Both the position numbers and the translations under genes were made by a program. This document shows, one piece after another, positions 32,751 through 45,021 of a stretch of 64,000 nucleotides of DNA; position 1 is the first letter of the stretch, and each line of letters opens with the position of its first letter. Below the pieces are notes generated by a model. It did no database searches. It saw nothing but the letters and a program-made list of their open reading frames with translations, and was not told where the DNA came from. The stretch is from Rhyacophila brunnea (Eukaryota > Arthropoda > Insecta > Trichoptera > Rhyacophilidae): the NCBI GenBank assembly GCA_022495005.1, contig JAGYXB010001953.1, positions 124,001 through 188,000 on the forward strand, read 5' to 3'.

Positions 32751-34170
32751 GGGTAAGAGCTACTATTATGGGCCAGCTTCAATTATTGGCCACTTGCAGA
32801 TAAAATCTAGTTTTTTAAGATATTAAATCAACATTGCCATCTGTTAAGTTATTAATAAATCTCGTCAATTGTTCCTCCGTTGGTAAAACAGATAATTGTT
32901 ACTTTTAGCATTATAAAACAACCTCAAAACCGCATTTATATCTGACAGTTCGAGCGAAACCGTGAAATAAGTGCGATTTGTTGTAAATTGTACAAGGACA
33001 TGACTTCTGTTAAAAGGTATGTTAAACATTTAATATCATACAAAATGCTAATCCAATTGACAAGTATCTATGTATTTGGTTTATGTATATATCATTAGAC
33101 ATATATTTTGGAAAAAAAATAGGTGGGTAGGTATATTATGATGGTGGCCAATAACTGATTCCAAAATACGTCGATTTTCCTTTATCGGCCGGCCTTGCTA
33201 ATAATAGAATATGTGACTAATTAGTAAATTATTACATTTATTTTTATTAGTTGAATAGTGTTTAAACAGTATTATTAATCATCTTTGTTTTTATTATATT
33301 TCTCCGACATTCGTAGATAAATGTTGGCCACCTGGCCCATAATTGTAGTTTTGATGGCCGATAATAGAAACTTTTTTCTTGATTGTTCCAGAATAAAAAT
33401 GCATCAAAATAAACGAATGAAATATAGTCAAGAACTGAAGAATAAAAGAAGCAATAGAGTATATGAAAGACCATAGTGAAGAGTCTTTACGTTCAGTAAC
33501 AAGAAGATTTGAAATACCAAGAAGCACACTAAAATTCCTTCCGCAAAAATCCTCTACTGAAAAGTTTTGTATACTGTTCCTACTGTGAACTTCAATGATT
33601 CTCATTTATCCTTTATGCTACGTCAAGATGTTTGTTAACTTCTATTAGGGAGGTATAAGATTTCTTTTGAATTTTTGAAATCAATTTCCAACAAGCTCTA
33701 CGTATTTAATTATTAAATATTCCTATCTCACTGTAACTCAATGTGAATGTGTTCCTTGTATTTTTAAGTAATATTTTACGTATGTCTAATAAAATGACGA
33801 TAATGTTGCATTAAGTACTTGATTGAACACTTAATAATGATGTGTGATCATAATATTACATAAACTGTTTTTTAATTTTTGTTTAAATAATGTTATTACA
33901 GCAATTTCGGGGTGGCCAATAATTGCATTTTTTGGTGGCCAATAATTGAAAAAAGTGGCCAATAATTGTAGATTTCTGCCTTTTATTTTGATTATTTTTT
34001 TCATGATGTAAAATATATTTTTTTTAATGTTCTGATAATTGATTATTATAAACAAATAAGCAATTTAACAAATAATATTTTTTTATTTCACCTTCCTAAT
34101 GATATCTGTCCACAAAAAATTAACGAAGTTGAAAAAATCCTTAACTGGCCAATAATTATAGCTCTTCCCC
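32751..34170 (+). mobile_element. pogo-like DNA transposon remnant (1.4 kb)
   Basis: The inverted ends GGGTAAGAGCTACTATTATG (left) and the reverse of GGGGAAGAGCTATAATTATT (right) are each bounded by TA (32749-32750 and 34171-34172). TGGCCAATAATTG and variants (TGGCCAATAAC, TGGCCGATAAT) recur inside, mostly near the ends, as possible transposase-binding sites. The interior keeps only the transposase N-terminal helix-turn-helix region. Confidence 0.75.
33399..33588 (+). pseudogene. pogo-type transposase N-terminal HTH (Psq/CENP-B-like) fragment
   Basis: An ATG at 33399 gives MHQNKRMKYSQELKNK. After a one-base frameshift near 33447, the frame from 33451 gives AIEYMKDHSEESLRSVTRRF and EIPRSTLKF, ending at TGA (33586-33588). 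The pattern (basic start, acidic helix, then SLRSVTRRFEIPRSTL) is that of the Psq-type HTH that opens pogo/Tigger transposases. The DDE catalytic domain is absent. The position inside TA-flanked inverted repeats supports the call. Confidence 0.7.
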
Positions 34171-34204
34171 TATAATCTTTCGTGATAAGTTGTGCATCGC
34201 TGTA

Positions 34205-34619
34205 AGTCGGCTCGCACATTGGAACTCGTCTCGCCTAAAAACGCATCGAATACGTCGATGTGACGTCATCGTCATTTAACGAAACAACATAACACGTGTT
34301 GCCAAATGGAGCTTCGCAGATCGATCGAATGCAACTGTTTCGGCTGAAAAAAACATCTGGCTGTTGCATTCGACATGTTGCATCCTTCTCGGGCTCCGAG
34401 TCGGTGGGTCGAAGTCACAAAGAAACACATGCGAATTGGTCATTCCTATACCGGCTCGCTGATCGCCGCATTGAAATATCAATACGTTTCGAAGGCTACG
34501 CGCGACTGTCGGTAGATAGATGTGCGAGGTTGTGTCATGCAACACTGGCCGCCTGTTCTCGGAAGCTTTGATTTATGGCGGTAAGGCACACGAGGCGATT
34601 TGTGATGTGCGAGCCGGCT
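34205..34619. mobile_element. GC-rich inverted-repeat block, possible MITE
   Basis: The outer segments AGTCGGCTCGCACAT (34205) and the reverse of AGCCGGCTCGCACAT (ending 34619) are inverted. A second, weaker pair is formed by the CGTCTCGCC and GGCGATTTG regions. The block is much richer in G+C and CpG than its surroundings. Frames exist on both strands but none has a recognisable domain. Confidence 0.45.
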
Positions 34620-34699
34620 AATATTATAATTCGCCCTGAAGGATGCAATCGGAATATGCATCGGACGTGAGACAATCTAACGTGGGAAAAAAACACGTG

Positions 34700-36820
34700 C
34701 GTATATTTTTATAAATAATATAATAACTCGCATCGCATTATTATCTATCTACTAACTGTATTAAATGCGATTAAAATATTTATTATATATAAATAACTCT
34801 ATACTCAACAGTAAAACACTGTGTAATTTGATAAGCATATTTTTGACACCTCGCACTGATAAAAGACAAAGGCAAGACGCTTTTAAAATATGGTTCTGGA
34901 GGCTGAGAAACTCGGGGTTGGGTTGAATCAAATATCGAAGGGTGCGAGGCTTCCTCACAAATGGTACAATGGTAAAATAGCACAGGTTTCACACTGAGAG
35001 AGGCTAAATAGCGAGAAGGATGGAGCCGAATCGTGTAAAGCCAGTTGCCCAAATCATCTAGGTCAAGATCCTCAGTCATGAGGTCCCAGCGAACAAGAGC
35101 ATCAACATGATATGAGATAATTAAAGCATTTGCTGCTGAATAGATAATGAGTTTTAATTGCCCCCTTTAAAATGCACGTTAATTACATCGATCGGCCGCC
35201 TGGTCATTACGCGCCGTGTGCGTCTTCCGCGTCCAAAGTATTAAAATGATCGATTGGCTCTTCTTTCTTCTTCTCTGCATACTCCAGATCGCACAGTCTT
35301 TCTTCGCATAGTCCGGTTGTGTCATCATGATGTAGGCGTATTCCACTGTCAGGGCGAACCGTCTTACGCATTATGAAATCCATCAGCTCACCATTCTACA
35401 AACTACTAAAATATAGTTTATATACTCTATAGCGATTCCAGAATATTTTTACTAGTGTTTTGGTTTAGTATTGGTAGCATAATAAATACATAATGAATTC
35501 CAAAATAAACCATGAAATCCTATTTGAAAAAATCTTAAATAAAATAAAAGTTTAATTTGGTCATCTTTTGTCATACTTTGTTAAACTAGTCACTTACCAT
35601 AAATTAAAAAAAAGTATAGGTACACCAAACATATTAATATGTTGTTATTTCTTTTAACTATCATTCCTTTCACCCGTTAAATAGCAGTCTTTGCAGATAC
35701 GTACTATTAGGGTAGGCAGGTCATGCACTGTTGCATTTTGGGTACGTTTTAATAGGCGGGTAATAAAGGAACGAAAACGAATAAATTTTAATAATATTAT
35801 ATTTAAAAGTAAATTTCGTGTAAGAAGAATCTTTCACCTTCGGCACTGACAATGTCGCTATACATACTAATTATGAACGTCACTAGATTTATGTATATCA
35901 GGAGATTTAAGACTTTTATAACATATATCCGTTTTCGATAGCCGATATATTGAATTTACAATTATTAATAATGTATACGCAATAATATAAGGGGGTGGTA
36001 TTTTAATTCAGCTTTAGGGTGGCACTCTACGTAGGGATGTCACTAAGTAATTAGGTTGGCAGATTTTCATGACAAATTGCGTTTTATTTTTCATAGTCCT
36101 TGATGATTAATTTAAGCTCTGCATATATTTTATCATTTCGCAAGATATGACCGAAGAATTTTAAGCTTTCGATTCCACACGCACTATATAAACTCTCACT
36201 GCACCATTAAGTTTTATGTTTTCATGATATTCTAAGCATTATTACTTTTATAATATTATTCAAATTAATGGTTAAAAAGACGCAAATCAAATTTACTTTA
36301 CTTTCTCAAAAAATATACTCATGTTTTGGTAATCTTTTAAAACCTAATTATCAAACTTATTAATTGAAAATGTTTCTATAACTTATGTTTATATTAAATA
36401 AACAAATTTGAGATAAGTAAAGAAACCACACATTATTTTGTGGATTATTGTAATCACTTTCCTCAGTTGACATAACTTTCTCTGTTTAACTGTTCTGAAA
36501 AATAACATTTTAATACGCAATTTAAATCGAAAGTTAGTCGAAATTATATTATTTTTTTATCTGATCGATAATAATACATTATTATTTAATGAAAATATTG
36601 AAGATTATGTAAATATATTCTCTCTTCTTTTGTACGTTGTGCAAGTCATTTTTATATAGCTGTGAAAGGCAAATAATGGCAATATTATTATTATTCAATT
36701 TTGGATATTTAAATATATCTTGGATCTTTCAGAAATCCTGCATAGTTCGGTATAATTTTTCACTTTGAAAAATGGTTCATTACGCAAGGAATTGTAGGAA
36801 TTTAATACAGGATGACATGA
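34700..36820. other. Unassigned sequence
   Basis: There is no gene that I can support. A minus-strand frame at 34783-35079 starting MTEDLDLDDLGNWLYTIRLH is compositionally plausible as protein, but I recognise no domain or splice context, so it is only noted here. Confidence 0.3.
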
Positions 36821-36829
36821 TAATATGCT

Positions 36830-37080
36830 AATACACACCCACCGCGCGGCTTAAGCGTTGGACTATCACGCCATAGGTCCCAGTTTCGAATCCTGGGTCA
36901 GGCAAGTACACATATTGTTTTTCAATGTGTGTGTGAGTCAGGGTATGAACCTAATAGGTTGAGCAAGTGGCTGACACCCATTTCTCGTAAAAAACAAAAT
37001 CTGTTAAAACAAACCTCTACACTGTGGAGGCCCATATGATCCTTTTAGGATCGGACATGGTCTTAATAATAATAAATAAT
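36830..37080 (+). repeat. SINE family B copy (reference copy)
   Basis: A tRNA-like head (CGCGGCTTAAGCGTTGGACT for the A-box region, CCCAGTTTCGAATCCTGGG for the T arm) is followed by a body with GAGTCAGGGTATGAACC, TAGGTTGAGCAAGTGGCTGA, CTCTACACTGTGGAGGCC and GGATCGGACATGGTC, then a TAATAATAAATAATAA tail. The head-body-tail order is that of a tRNA-derived SINE transcribed by RNA polymerase III. Confidence 0.75.
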
Positions 37081-37114
37081 AACAATTTCTTTTATGCAAT
37101 GAATAAGACATAAA

Positions 37115-37290
37115 ATTTGGGAATGTAACATTCTATACCTATATTGAACATACACAATTTGAAAACATCTCATGTATATACACACTAGAAAAAATCATTT
37201 TGTAGAAAAAAAATACGACACCTGATGGAACCTGTATCTACTGGATTTGCGTTAGTATGCTTTTCCAATTAAGCTACGGGCATATTACTA
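37115..37290 (-). repeat. SINE family A copy (minus)
   Basis: The tail (ATTGAACATACACAATTTGA, AAAACATCTCATG) and a degraded head (ACCTGTATCTACTGGATTTG, AATTAAGCTACGGGCATA) match family A in reverse. Confidence 0.55.
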
Positions 37291-38039
37291 AATTACGACG
37301 ATTGAAACTACTGTCAAACAAGAAGATTTAGACAGAAGCCGAAAGTCGTCGATAAATAGGAGGAGCTTGTTTAGTTCACAGTTTTAACACGTGGATAACT
37401 CGTCGCTAACCGGAAGGCGCTATAATCGAAAATGGGAGGAGCTTGTTAGTTCACAGTTTTAACACGTAGCTAAGAAGATCTTGTTGGACAGTAGTGTTTA
37501 GGCCTGAACCAATTTCCGCAGATATTATAACAAGGAGATAACCTAAATATAGCGTGTATTACATTTTAGTTGTAGGTATTTTATGTTTGATTTAATTACA
37601 GGATTTCGATACCTATAGTATATGTACATGATATAATATATGTACCTATAATATACATATAATGATGTCACAAATTACTAAATTATGTCGTGGTCGTGAA
37701 CTGCGTGCGCACGATATATTCGAAAAAAAAGTGCTACGTAGAATATATGGGCCCGTAGAGCATATTATGCTTTATAACTTTACACTCAGGCTCTAGGATT
37801 AAAATGATGTAAGTAATATATTATAAAAAAAAAAATTATATTATCTGTATATTTATTGATTACTACATATATTAATATAAGCAAATATCATTTGATCTCA
37901 TTTTATGTGAGGTAATAAGGCAAAGAGGCATATCAGTATAGTAAAGAGTGCAAAAAAGTGTGAAGTTATAAAACGTATATTCTACTAGACGGAGAATATA
38001 GTGTATTCGGCATAACTTGGAGGTCTACAACCTCTTACA

Positions 38040-38300
38040 AGAAGAAAGTATCTCCACATTCGTTAAACTTGGTAGGCTACGGTGGGCGGTGATCAACCGC
38101 TGAGGGGAATCCTGGATACCAGACCGGATGGTCGGAAGTTGATTGGCAGACCCAGAGTCCGGTGATTGAACGGTGTCAACAACAGAGATTATAGAGCAGC
38201 CGGGGCAGATACCTGGAGGATACTGGACCAGGATATGAGGAGATAAAAGAAGTTGTCGGACGAGGCTAGGACTCGATCTGGGTTGTCGGGTCACTTATTA
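38040..38300 (+). pseudogene. RTE-like LINE 3' end, second family
   Basis: Broken frames read RLGRLRWAV, DGRKLIGRPRVR, then NGVNN, GADTWRILDQD and KKLSDEARTRSGL, followed by an ATGATGATGATG tail. This is the C-terminus of an RTE-type reverse transcriptase protein of a subfamily distinct from that at 21884. A shorter piece (RWKKFSEEARTRHVV) lies at 38580-38640 on the same strand. Several stops show that it is dead. Confidence 0.6.
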
Positions 38301-38706
38301 TAATGATGATGATGTAAAAAAACTATTATACACATAATATTATCAGGGGATGAAAACACAAGTGATTCATATGCAGCTATGAGTATTAATAATTGACATG
38401 TTGAGTAAAAGAAATTCGAAGTTAAAAATTATGTATATGTTTGTTAATTTATGTTAACTAACTATTTAAAAAAAAGATATTATGTTAGTATATGTTATTA
38501 CCTATCGATATTTTGAATATTGACATTCATTTTTGCTTGTAAAATAGTTTCGTTTACTCTTGTAAGGTTAGTTTTGCGAGATGGAAGAAATTCTCGGAGG
38601 AAGCTAGGACACGACACGTGGTTGGGCCACGTAGGATGATGTTAATATAATGAATTATATCATTAACCCATCCTTAACGATCGGTTCTTCTTCTTCTTTG
38701 ATGGTG

Positions 38707-39335
38707 CTACCGCTCAAGTTGAGCCCTGGCCTCCTCCATCGCCATCCTCCAGCCGGAACGGTCCTCCGCACGTTTTTTCCAGTTCCTGATTTTTAGCAGC
38801 TGGTTGGCATCTTTTGTAATGTTATCACCCCATCGTGTGCGTGGCATTCCCACTGGCCTTTCCCCTCTTGGGTTTCCTTCAAAGATCTTCTTCGGTATCC
38901 GTGACTCAGGCATGCGCTGGATATGGCCTGCCCAGTTTAGCCTCTGGAGTTTTATGAAGGTGAAGAATTTTGAATCTTGGTATAAGCGGTACAGTTCCGT
39001 GTTGTACCTAATTCTCCACTCCCAACCATCATTCATGGGTCCGTATGTCCGCTTCAAGATCTTTTCTCTCAAAGCAGTCCACCATTTCAGCTGCTTTTAT
39101 ATTTAGCGTCCATGACTTGCACCCGTATGCAACGACAGTGCGTATGACGGTTTTATAGATTCGGGTCTTTTTTTCTGTGGACATTTTTGGATTTGAATAT
39201 GGGCAGCAATGAGAAGTACGATTTATTTGCAGCAGTTATTTGGGCTTTTATTTATTCCAGTTCCTCTTTTTCTTTTGTAATACTGGAACCCAGGTATGTG
39301 AACCAGTTGACAACCTCAAATTGATGGTTTCCTAA
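38707..39335 (-). pseudogene. LINE reverse transcriptase C-terminus (endonuclease-RT family)
   Basis: The 38707-39072 frame reads GPMNDGWEWRIRYNTELYRL, FTFIKLQRLNWAGHIQRMPE, then KKIFEGNPRGERPVGMPRTR and WGDNITKDANQLL. Upstream, broken frames extend the match back through NHQFEVVNWFTYLGSSIT near 39335. This order (FxYLGS, then WAGHxxRM, then GxxRPxGRPRxRW) is the thumb to C-terminus of RTE/CR1-like pol proteins. The active site is absent and frameshifts lie between 39073 and 39300. Confidence 0.75.
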
Positions 39336-39339
39336 ACTT

Positions 39340-41300
39340 AACGATCAGTTAGCCTTCCCTAATAGCCCAATGAGTACCATTACCTTATCACATTCCATTG
39401 TTCCATTTGAAAACATACCTGCTCTTATACTCTTTTATATCGTTCTCATTTTACTGGATTCACCTCCCCCCCCCAGCCTTAGCATTACATGTTACTATTA
39501 TCTATTGAATTTTAGCCACCATTATGTTTCAAAGCAATACTATGGAGAAAATCGCAACATTAATGTTGGCTTTCTACATACTGGGCGGACAAAAAATAAT
39601 GTTTCTATAAAATTACAAGCTTCTAACATCATTATCTTTTTGCTAGAGTAACGCTTTTCTTCGGTAAATTAAGACTGAACGGTGTGTAAAGGTGAATCAG
39701 CCTCAAACGAATTCATAATAGTAATTTATGGGGCACTCTGTCTGCTACTGTATTTCTTATGAATGCATTTTAAAAGACAACAGAGTTGGATTGAGTATTG
39801 CTTGTAGATAATAAATAATTATTCATTTTTTATTCACACAATATAATACATAGTGAACTTTACAAAATAAAAATTCAACACGTTCACAACGTGGTATGAA
39901 AAATAAAGGAATAGTCTTAAAACAGTACTTAAAAAAATCGGTGTGATTCTTATGTACGCGTGTTAGAAGTTATACTTATTTGGCGTAACAAAACAAAAAC
40001 AAAACGTATGATAACCTAGATTCTTCGACTAGCTCTTAATTATATTGTTAAATTACACACTCAAGATTAAGGACCGCTTATTGGAACGCCGTTGGTTTAT
40101 TTCTACACACTTTAACTTATATTACTAAATTATATAACGGTTTCTCGTTGTTTTTATTTTTAAAGTACCAAAATGTCACTCTGACGTTTAATAGTTTGTT
40201 TACGTAAGGAATTGCAAATGGACGACAATAATAAATTCGTTGCCTACGCAGCGGAACAATTCTAAACTATAATATTATACTGTATAATCGTCACGATTGC
40301 AGTATCATTCTGTGGCGTAATGGTTTTGCGTTCGACTGTGAACCGAACAATCGTTGGTTCAAATCCAATCGAGTGTTTTTTTTTGTGTGAAAAAATAAAT
40401 TATGTGTGACATGTCACACGCCAAAAATACACTGATCTGATTTTTAAAACGCGCCTAAAGAAGTATAACTTCAAAAAAATTATAAACCAATATTAGTAAG
40501 AGAGTGAATACAAAAAATATTAAGTACGTGGAAGTACATTGAATGAGTTAAGTAGACCCTATTTTAGGAATCTATCAAACAACGTCCACCTTATTTAATC
40601 CTTACGTAGTGTGATAATATATCAATATCCGAAGAGATTTGGTTGAACACATTTATTGCTCGCTTAATTATAATTACCAATGGCAGGTTAGTTCTGCACC
40701 TTGGGAAATCAAATGTTTCCGATTTTTTAGATAGTTATCAGGTTAGCACTGACAATGGCAGCGTTCGCATTTACACTCCGTATAAGTCAGAAGAACTTAG
40801 CAGCCAACAAAAATCTCTTCTGATATTTAGACTACAGTATATTAGCATACCTAAGAGAAAAACCAGTTGAATGAAGCCACGGATAGTATCCATGCAGCCT
40901 CAAGTAAAGGAGGCTCAAGAATTTCTTCTGTGCCCTATCCACCATAAAACCGTACTTCAGCGGATGCGGTAGGTACTCAAACAATAGTCCCACTCCCAAG
41001 CCTACTTCGAATTTCAAAGTAAATCAAAAGTCGCTTATCAATAGACAACTATTATAACAATGTGATAGATATAAGAAACCAAATGATTGCAGCTTTTATT
41101 TCTTCGATTATTTCGATGCAAACTGTTTATATCAGGGAAATAATGGGAACTTAAATACCTAACGGGAAAGGAGAAGCAGGCACCCGATCTCGAGTAAGGA
41201 AGAATACGGAATGAATTTAAACACGTGTCAAGATTGCCAAAGTAGCTTGATTTAGAAGAGCGCTGTTGAGCAGGTATTAAAAGGCCAATAGTTAAAATTT
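39340..41300. other. AT-rich sequence with one tRNA-like head
   Basis: 40325-40385 contains a tRNA-like segment (GGCGTAATGGTTTTGCG, then GTTGGTTCAAATCCAATCG) followed by a T run, probably the head of another SINE. Frames at 40643-40870 and 41038-41307 have no recognisable domain. Confidence 0.4.
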
Positions 41301-41305
41301 GTCGC

Positions 41306-41545
41306 AATTAGTATGTCGCCTCGTAGCATAGATGATAATGCGCGGACGGGGCGTAAACCCAAGAGATGCTGGTTCGATTCCAGCCGGGTGGCTTACTTTT
41401 TTCAAAAAGATTTTTTCTATTGGTTATAATATATTTTGTCAGAAGTGTTTTTCAAAACTATGTATGTTCAATAATTAGAATGGTACATTCTTATATCTTA
41501 TGAATTATTCGTTGAATAAAAGAAATAGTTAATTAAAAATACGTT
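41306..41545 (+). repeat. SINE family A copy (reference copy)
   Basis: A tRNA-like head (GCCTCGTAGCATAGATGATA, then GCTGGTTCGATTCCAGC forming a T arm) leads into the T-rich spacer, ATTTTTTCTATTGGTTATAA, GTCAGAAGTGTTTTTCAAAA, TATGTATGTTCAATAATTAG and a tail ending GAATAAAAGAAATAGTTAAT. The other copies at 3.4, 25.1, 25.5 and 37.1 kb are in the opposite orientation. Confidence 0.7.
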
Positions 41546-41755
41546 ATACGTCTAATACTGACAACTGCTCTCGGTTTATGCATTGACGCTCATTTAATAT
41601 TGGTGTATTACACACAGTATTTCACGTCTATAATGCGTGGTTCATTTTCGTAGGGCAAAATTGACCGTATTGGTATATATTATAATTATATTTATTATCT
41701 GTTCTGTGGTTTATATTGTGTCAATAATTTAATAATAGAAAGATAAATTAATTAA

Positions 41756-42005
41756 AGCCGTGTTGACACGGTCCAAGTACAATCCAAGTACACTTGGATC
41801 AAGCGCCATCCAAGCGCGCTCGTACGGGACATCTTCATACAAATTACTCATATCAGTCCTATCCAAGCTTCTTGGAGCGCATTCTACTCATCCAAGTTTG
41901 CTTGGATAGGAATAATAATTAGTATGAAGATATCTCATACGAGTGCACTTGGATGGGACTCGGTCCAAGTGTACTTGGATCGTACTTGGACCGTGTCAAT
42001 ACGGC
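41756..42005. mobile_element. TTAA-flanked MITE rich in CCAAG/CTTGG palindromes
   Basis: The ends are AGCCGTGTTGACACGGTCC (left) and the reverse of GCCGTATTGACACGGTCC (right), next to TTAA at 41752-41755 and 42006-42009. The arms continue as AAGTACRATCCAAGTACACT. The interior carries many AATCCAAG/CTTGGAT units. It is probably a piggyBac-type passenger, by the target site only. Confidence 0.65.
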
Positions 42006-42009
42006 TTAA

Positions 42010-42760
42010 CAAATTTAAAGAGTACTTTTTATTTATATAAACGTATCAATATTTCGATAGAATCATAATAATATATTTGCTTATTCGTATGACGTCTGTT
42101 ATGAAAACATTATGTCACAAAAACTTTTGTGTTTCATTTAATATTGTAATGTAATATTCGTTATATTTTCTTTAAGTCTACCCTCTTCGCATGAAAGCTT
42201 TACAGGAATGTAGGTATATACGATAGTAGTGTAACTGTATGTTAACTTCTCATATGCAAAACATAATAACCGATTAATATCCTACGCAAAGTCTGCAAGA
42301 CATGCCACTCTGCCTTAATGAACTTAATGAATTGCTTGTTTTTTAACGACAATATTTTCGAAGTCTTATAGGGTAGTCATTTATTTTATAACTTGACAGC
42401 AGATTCAAGTTTGCAAGGCATTTAATTTCGGTAGACAGTGTGCATGTCGTGTCATAAATGATATTTAAATAAATATCAAAGTACTGTCTTTTCGTATATC
42501 AATTTAAATTACATTTTTATTTACTTTACTCTTAGGTACTTCATAATATAAATAAATTATTATGTTATTCTTTTATTTTTTTTCCTTTGTATTTATATTT
42601 ATACGATGTTCTATCAATAATAAGTCAGCAAACATAATGATCGGGTCATAAGGAATGGTGGAGGTAGGCTGTTAAGAACCGCCATAATAATCCACACTAA
42701 ACCTTGTCAATCATACGTATTTATTTTCATTTGAATAAAACTACAATAAATTTACAGACG
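42010..42760. other. Unassigned AT-rich sequence
   Basis: I see no gene or element here. Confidence 0.35.
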
Positions 42761-42762
42761 GT

Positions 42763-42965
42763 GTTGGTTAATTTTAAAATTCAATTAAGCCCTGCGAAAT
42801 CCAAAACATAATAGATAATAGTCAAAAAATACTCGTCTATCTATAAAATATCTAAAATTATGCAATTAAATCATACATAATGTTTTACAGATAGAATAAT
42901 ATTTGTTATCTATTATAGTTTGGTTTAGGCAGGGCTTAATGAATTTAAAAAAAAAATGAACCAAC
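42763..42965. mobile_element. MITE with about 58-bp terminal inverted repeats
   Basis: The left end GTTGGTTAATTTTAAAATTC, then AATTAAGCCCTGC and ATAATAGATAAT, mirrors the right end (ATTATAGTTTGG, GCAGGGCTTAAT, then AACCAAC in reverse). Single ends of the same family, GGTTTAGGCTGGGCTTAATT and GGTATAGATAGGCAGGATTT, occur near 43072 and 51935. Confidence 0.65.
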
Positions 42966-42969
42966 AATA

Positions 42970-45020
42970 TGTGTAATACGTATTCTGCATCCAACGAAGT
43001 ATATGAATGAAAGAGTGTGCACAATTTTGTCGTATCTTCCAAAATAGACTAAAACTATTTTGGTTTGGTTTAGGCTGGGCTTAATTGATTTTTAAAAACT
43101 AATGAATACCATCTGTAAATTGTAATATTAGTTCAACAAAAACAAACACGTATGACTAACAAAGCTTCCACCCTTCGTTACTGCTGGAAGTAGCTGCCAA
43201 TGCGCAACGACTTCTAAAATCGAGTAAGAGCTTCCTTAGGTCATTCAAAGAGATTTCGGAAAAAAAATGACGAGGGATTTAACTACGCAGTCTTTTCAAT
43301 GGTGCCCGACAAGAAGTTGCCATTTAGAACCACACAGGACATCGCAGTTTGGAGGATGATAAATCGGACACAAACCAGAGCAACCAGAATCAAAAACAAT
43401 ATGAAGAAGTACTCTGTCTCTAAGACAGTAATAAGCTACTCCAATGATCCTTTAAATTGTGAATGTGGAAACTGCAGAACATTTATTATAATGAAGTAGG
43501 AAAGACAATGGGTTTGACAGTTTGAGGTTATGAGATTATTACTTCAAATGGGTTTCAGTAGCGCCGTGTGCGAAGCATCAGTCTCTGGCCAGTTTATGGG
43601 TTCCATCGGCAACCAGTTCATCGAATTTTAGTTTCTCCATGAGCGAAAGGCCTAAAGCTTGTATAAAATATTTTTTTTTCACTTTTATTATAATATGAAT
43701 GAAAGAGAGTCCTAATAAGTATAACGTAGATTCTGACAATGGCCCAGCAGATTTCAAATAAAAATTATAGTAAATTTAAACTACTTGAGTATGTATAAAC
43801 TCAAATGTAATAGAAAATATTTGAAATATTTATAATTAATTAATTAATCTCTTGTCTAACTTTCTCATACTTCATACAATACTGATTAAATTTATTAACC
43901 CCACATGTCTAACAGCTGATTTCAATTAGATAATAGAATATTTGTATACAGATTGCAATTTATTATTTAATAAACAGACACATTGCAAATTTTAATAACA
44001 CGTTTTTAATTAGGTATAAGTATATGTTTTCTTTTTGCAATTCCGGCGTATTAATTCACTTTCACGGAGCGTGATATACTGAATATTATTTCAACGGTCA
44101 TTCCTTGCTAATTTGACTTAGTTAATAATTAGAAATCTAAATCAGTAAAGCAATTTTCAATCCTTGTATATTATTAATCTAAATAAAATACGTCATATAT
44201 ATAGTAAAAATAAATGAGATATAGTATCTGCGCTCGGTTAATAATCGCCCACCCAATGCAAAAGAACTGTAACTGCAAATTCATAGTTTCGAGAAAATCG
44301 CGTTTGAAGTTTTGCATCTACATTCTACATATATACAGGTTTAATATAAATATCTCGAGTATGAAGATGCTTTTCTTTTGTTTTCCTTATGATTTATAGT
44401 TCTGATATTTTACAGTAGAATTCTAACAATCGGACAAGATGTGATTTCAACAGGATGGCACTATGTACCGTACGGCGACTACAACTATCATCAAATTATT
44501 GAAATCAGAATTATTAATTTATTTATTTAGAGAAACGGACATGCCAAGTAAACGGTAAAGGTAAAGCCTCCAAGGTAAATGATAAATCAGTATCTTTTGA
44601 ATAAAATAAAAAAAAAATATTATTTTGTGTTTTATTTATAATTTTAAATTTCATCAGGCTTAAAAAACATTTACTCTCCGATATCTAGAAACAGTGGATG
44701 AGTTTTTACATGTCTCAGCTGAATAAAGAACCATTCTAACTCACATTTGAAATATCGTAGAAGGGAGTTCTTTGAAACAACCTGCATAAGTTATTTGTTA
44801 TTAAATTAAAATTGCCATCGCGCACCATCTTTCCATTAAAAATTGTTAGCAAGTTAGTAGACGTTGTAATAAAATATTTGGCGAGAGCCGGGCGTCGGTT
44901 AGTAATTAAGGTAAATAATATTCCTTGATTGAATACACAAGTCCGACAGTCAATAATAACGCAATTTGATGAGCATTTCAAGTAAATGACCTACTAGTTT
45001 AAATTGTCGTAATTAGATAG
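42970..45020. other. Unassigned AT-rich sequence
   Basis: There is no supported gene. The frame at 43299-43499 starts MVPDKKLPFRTTQDIAVW but shows no recognisable domain. Confidence 0.35.
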
Positions 45021-45021
45021 G

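Noticed and set aside
33262..34055. Minus-strand frames inside the pogo-like element
   Set aside because: The plus strand holds the HTH match, and the minus frames are AT-rich and without domains.
34276..34571. Frames in the GC-rich block
   Set aside because: Both strands are open over the same bases and neither shows a domain. The block is better explained as an inverted-repeat element.
34783..35079. Possible host exon (MTEDLDLDDLGNW...)
   Set aside because: Composition is reasonable, but no domain, no convincing splice sites and no supporting neighbour were found.
40325..40385. Possible functional tRNA (His-like GTG anticodon)
   Set aside because: The anticodon arm forms only with a nine-base loop or a mismatch, the acceptor stem is poor, and a T run follows at once. 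A SINE head is more likely.
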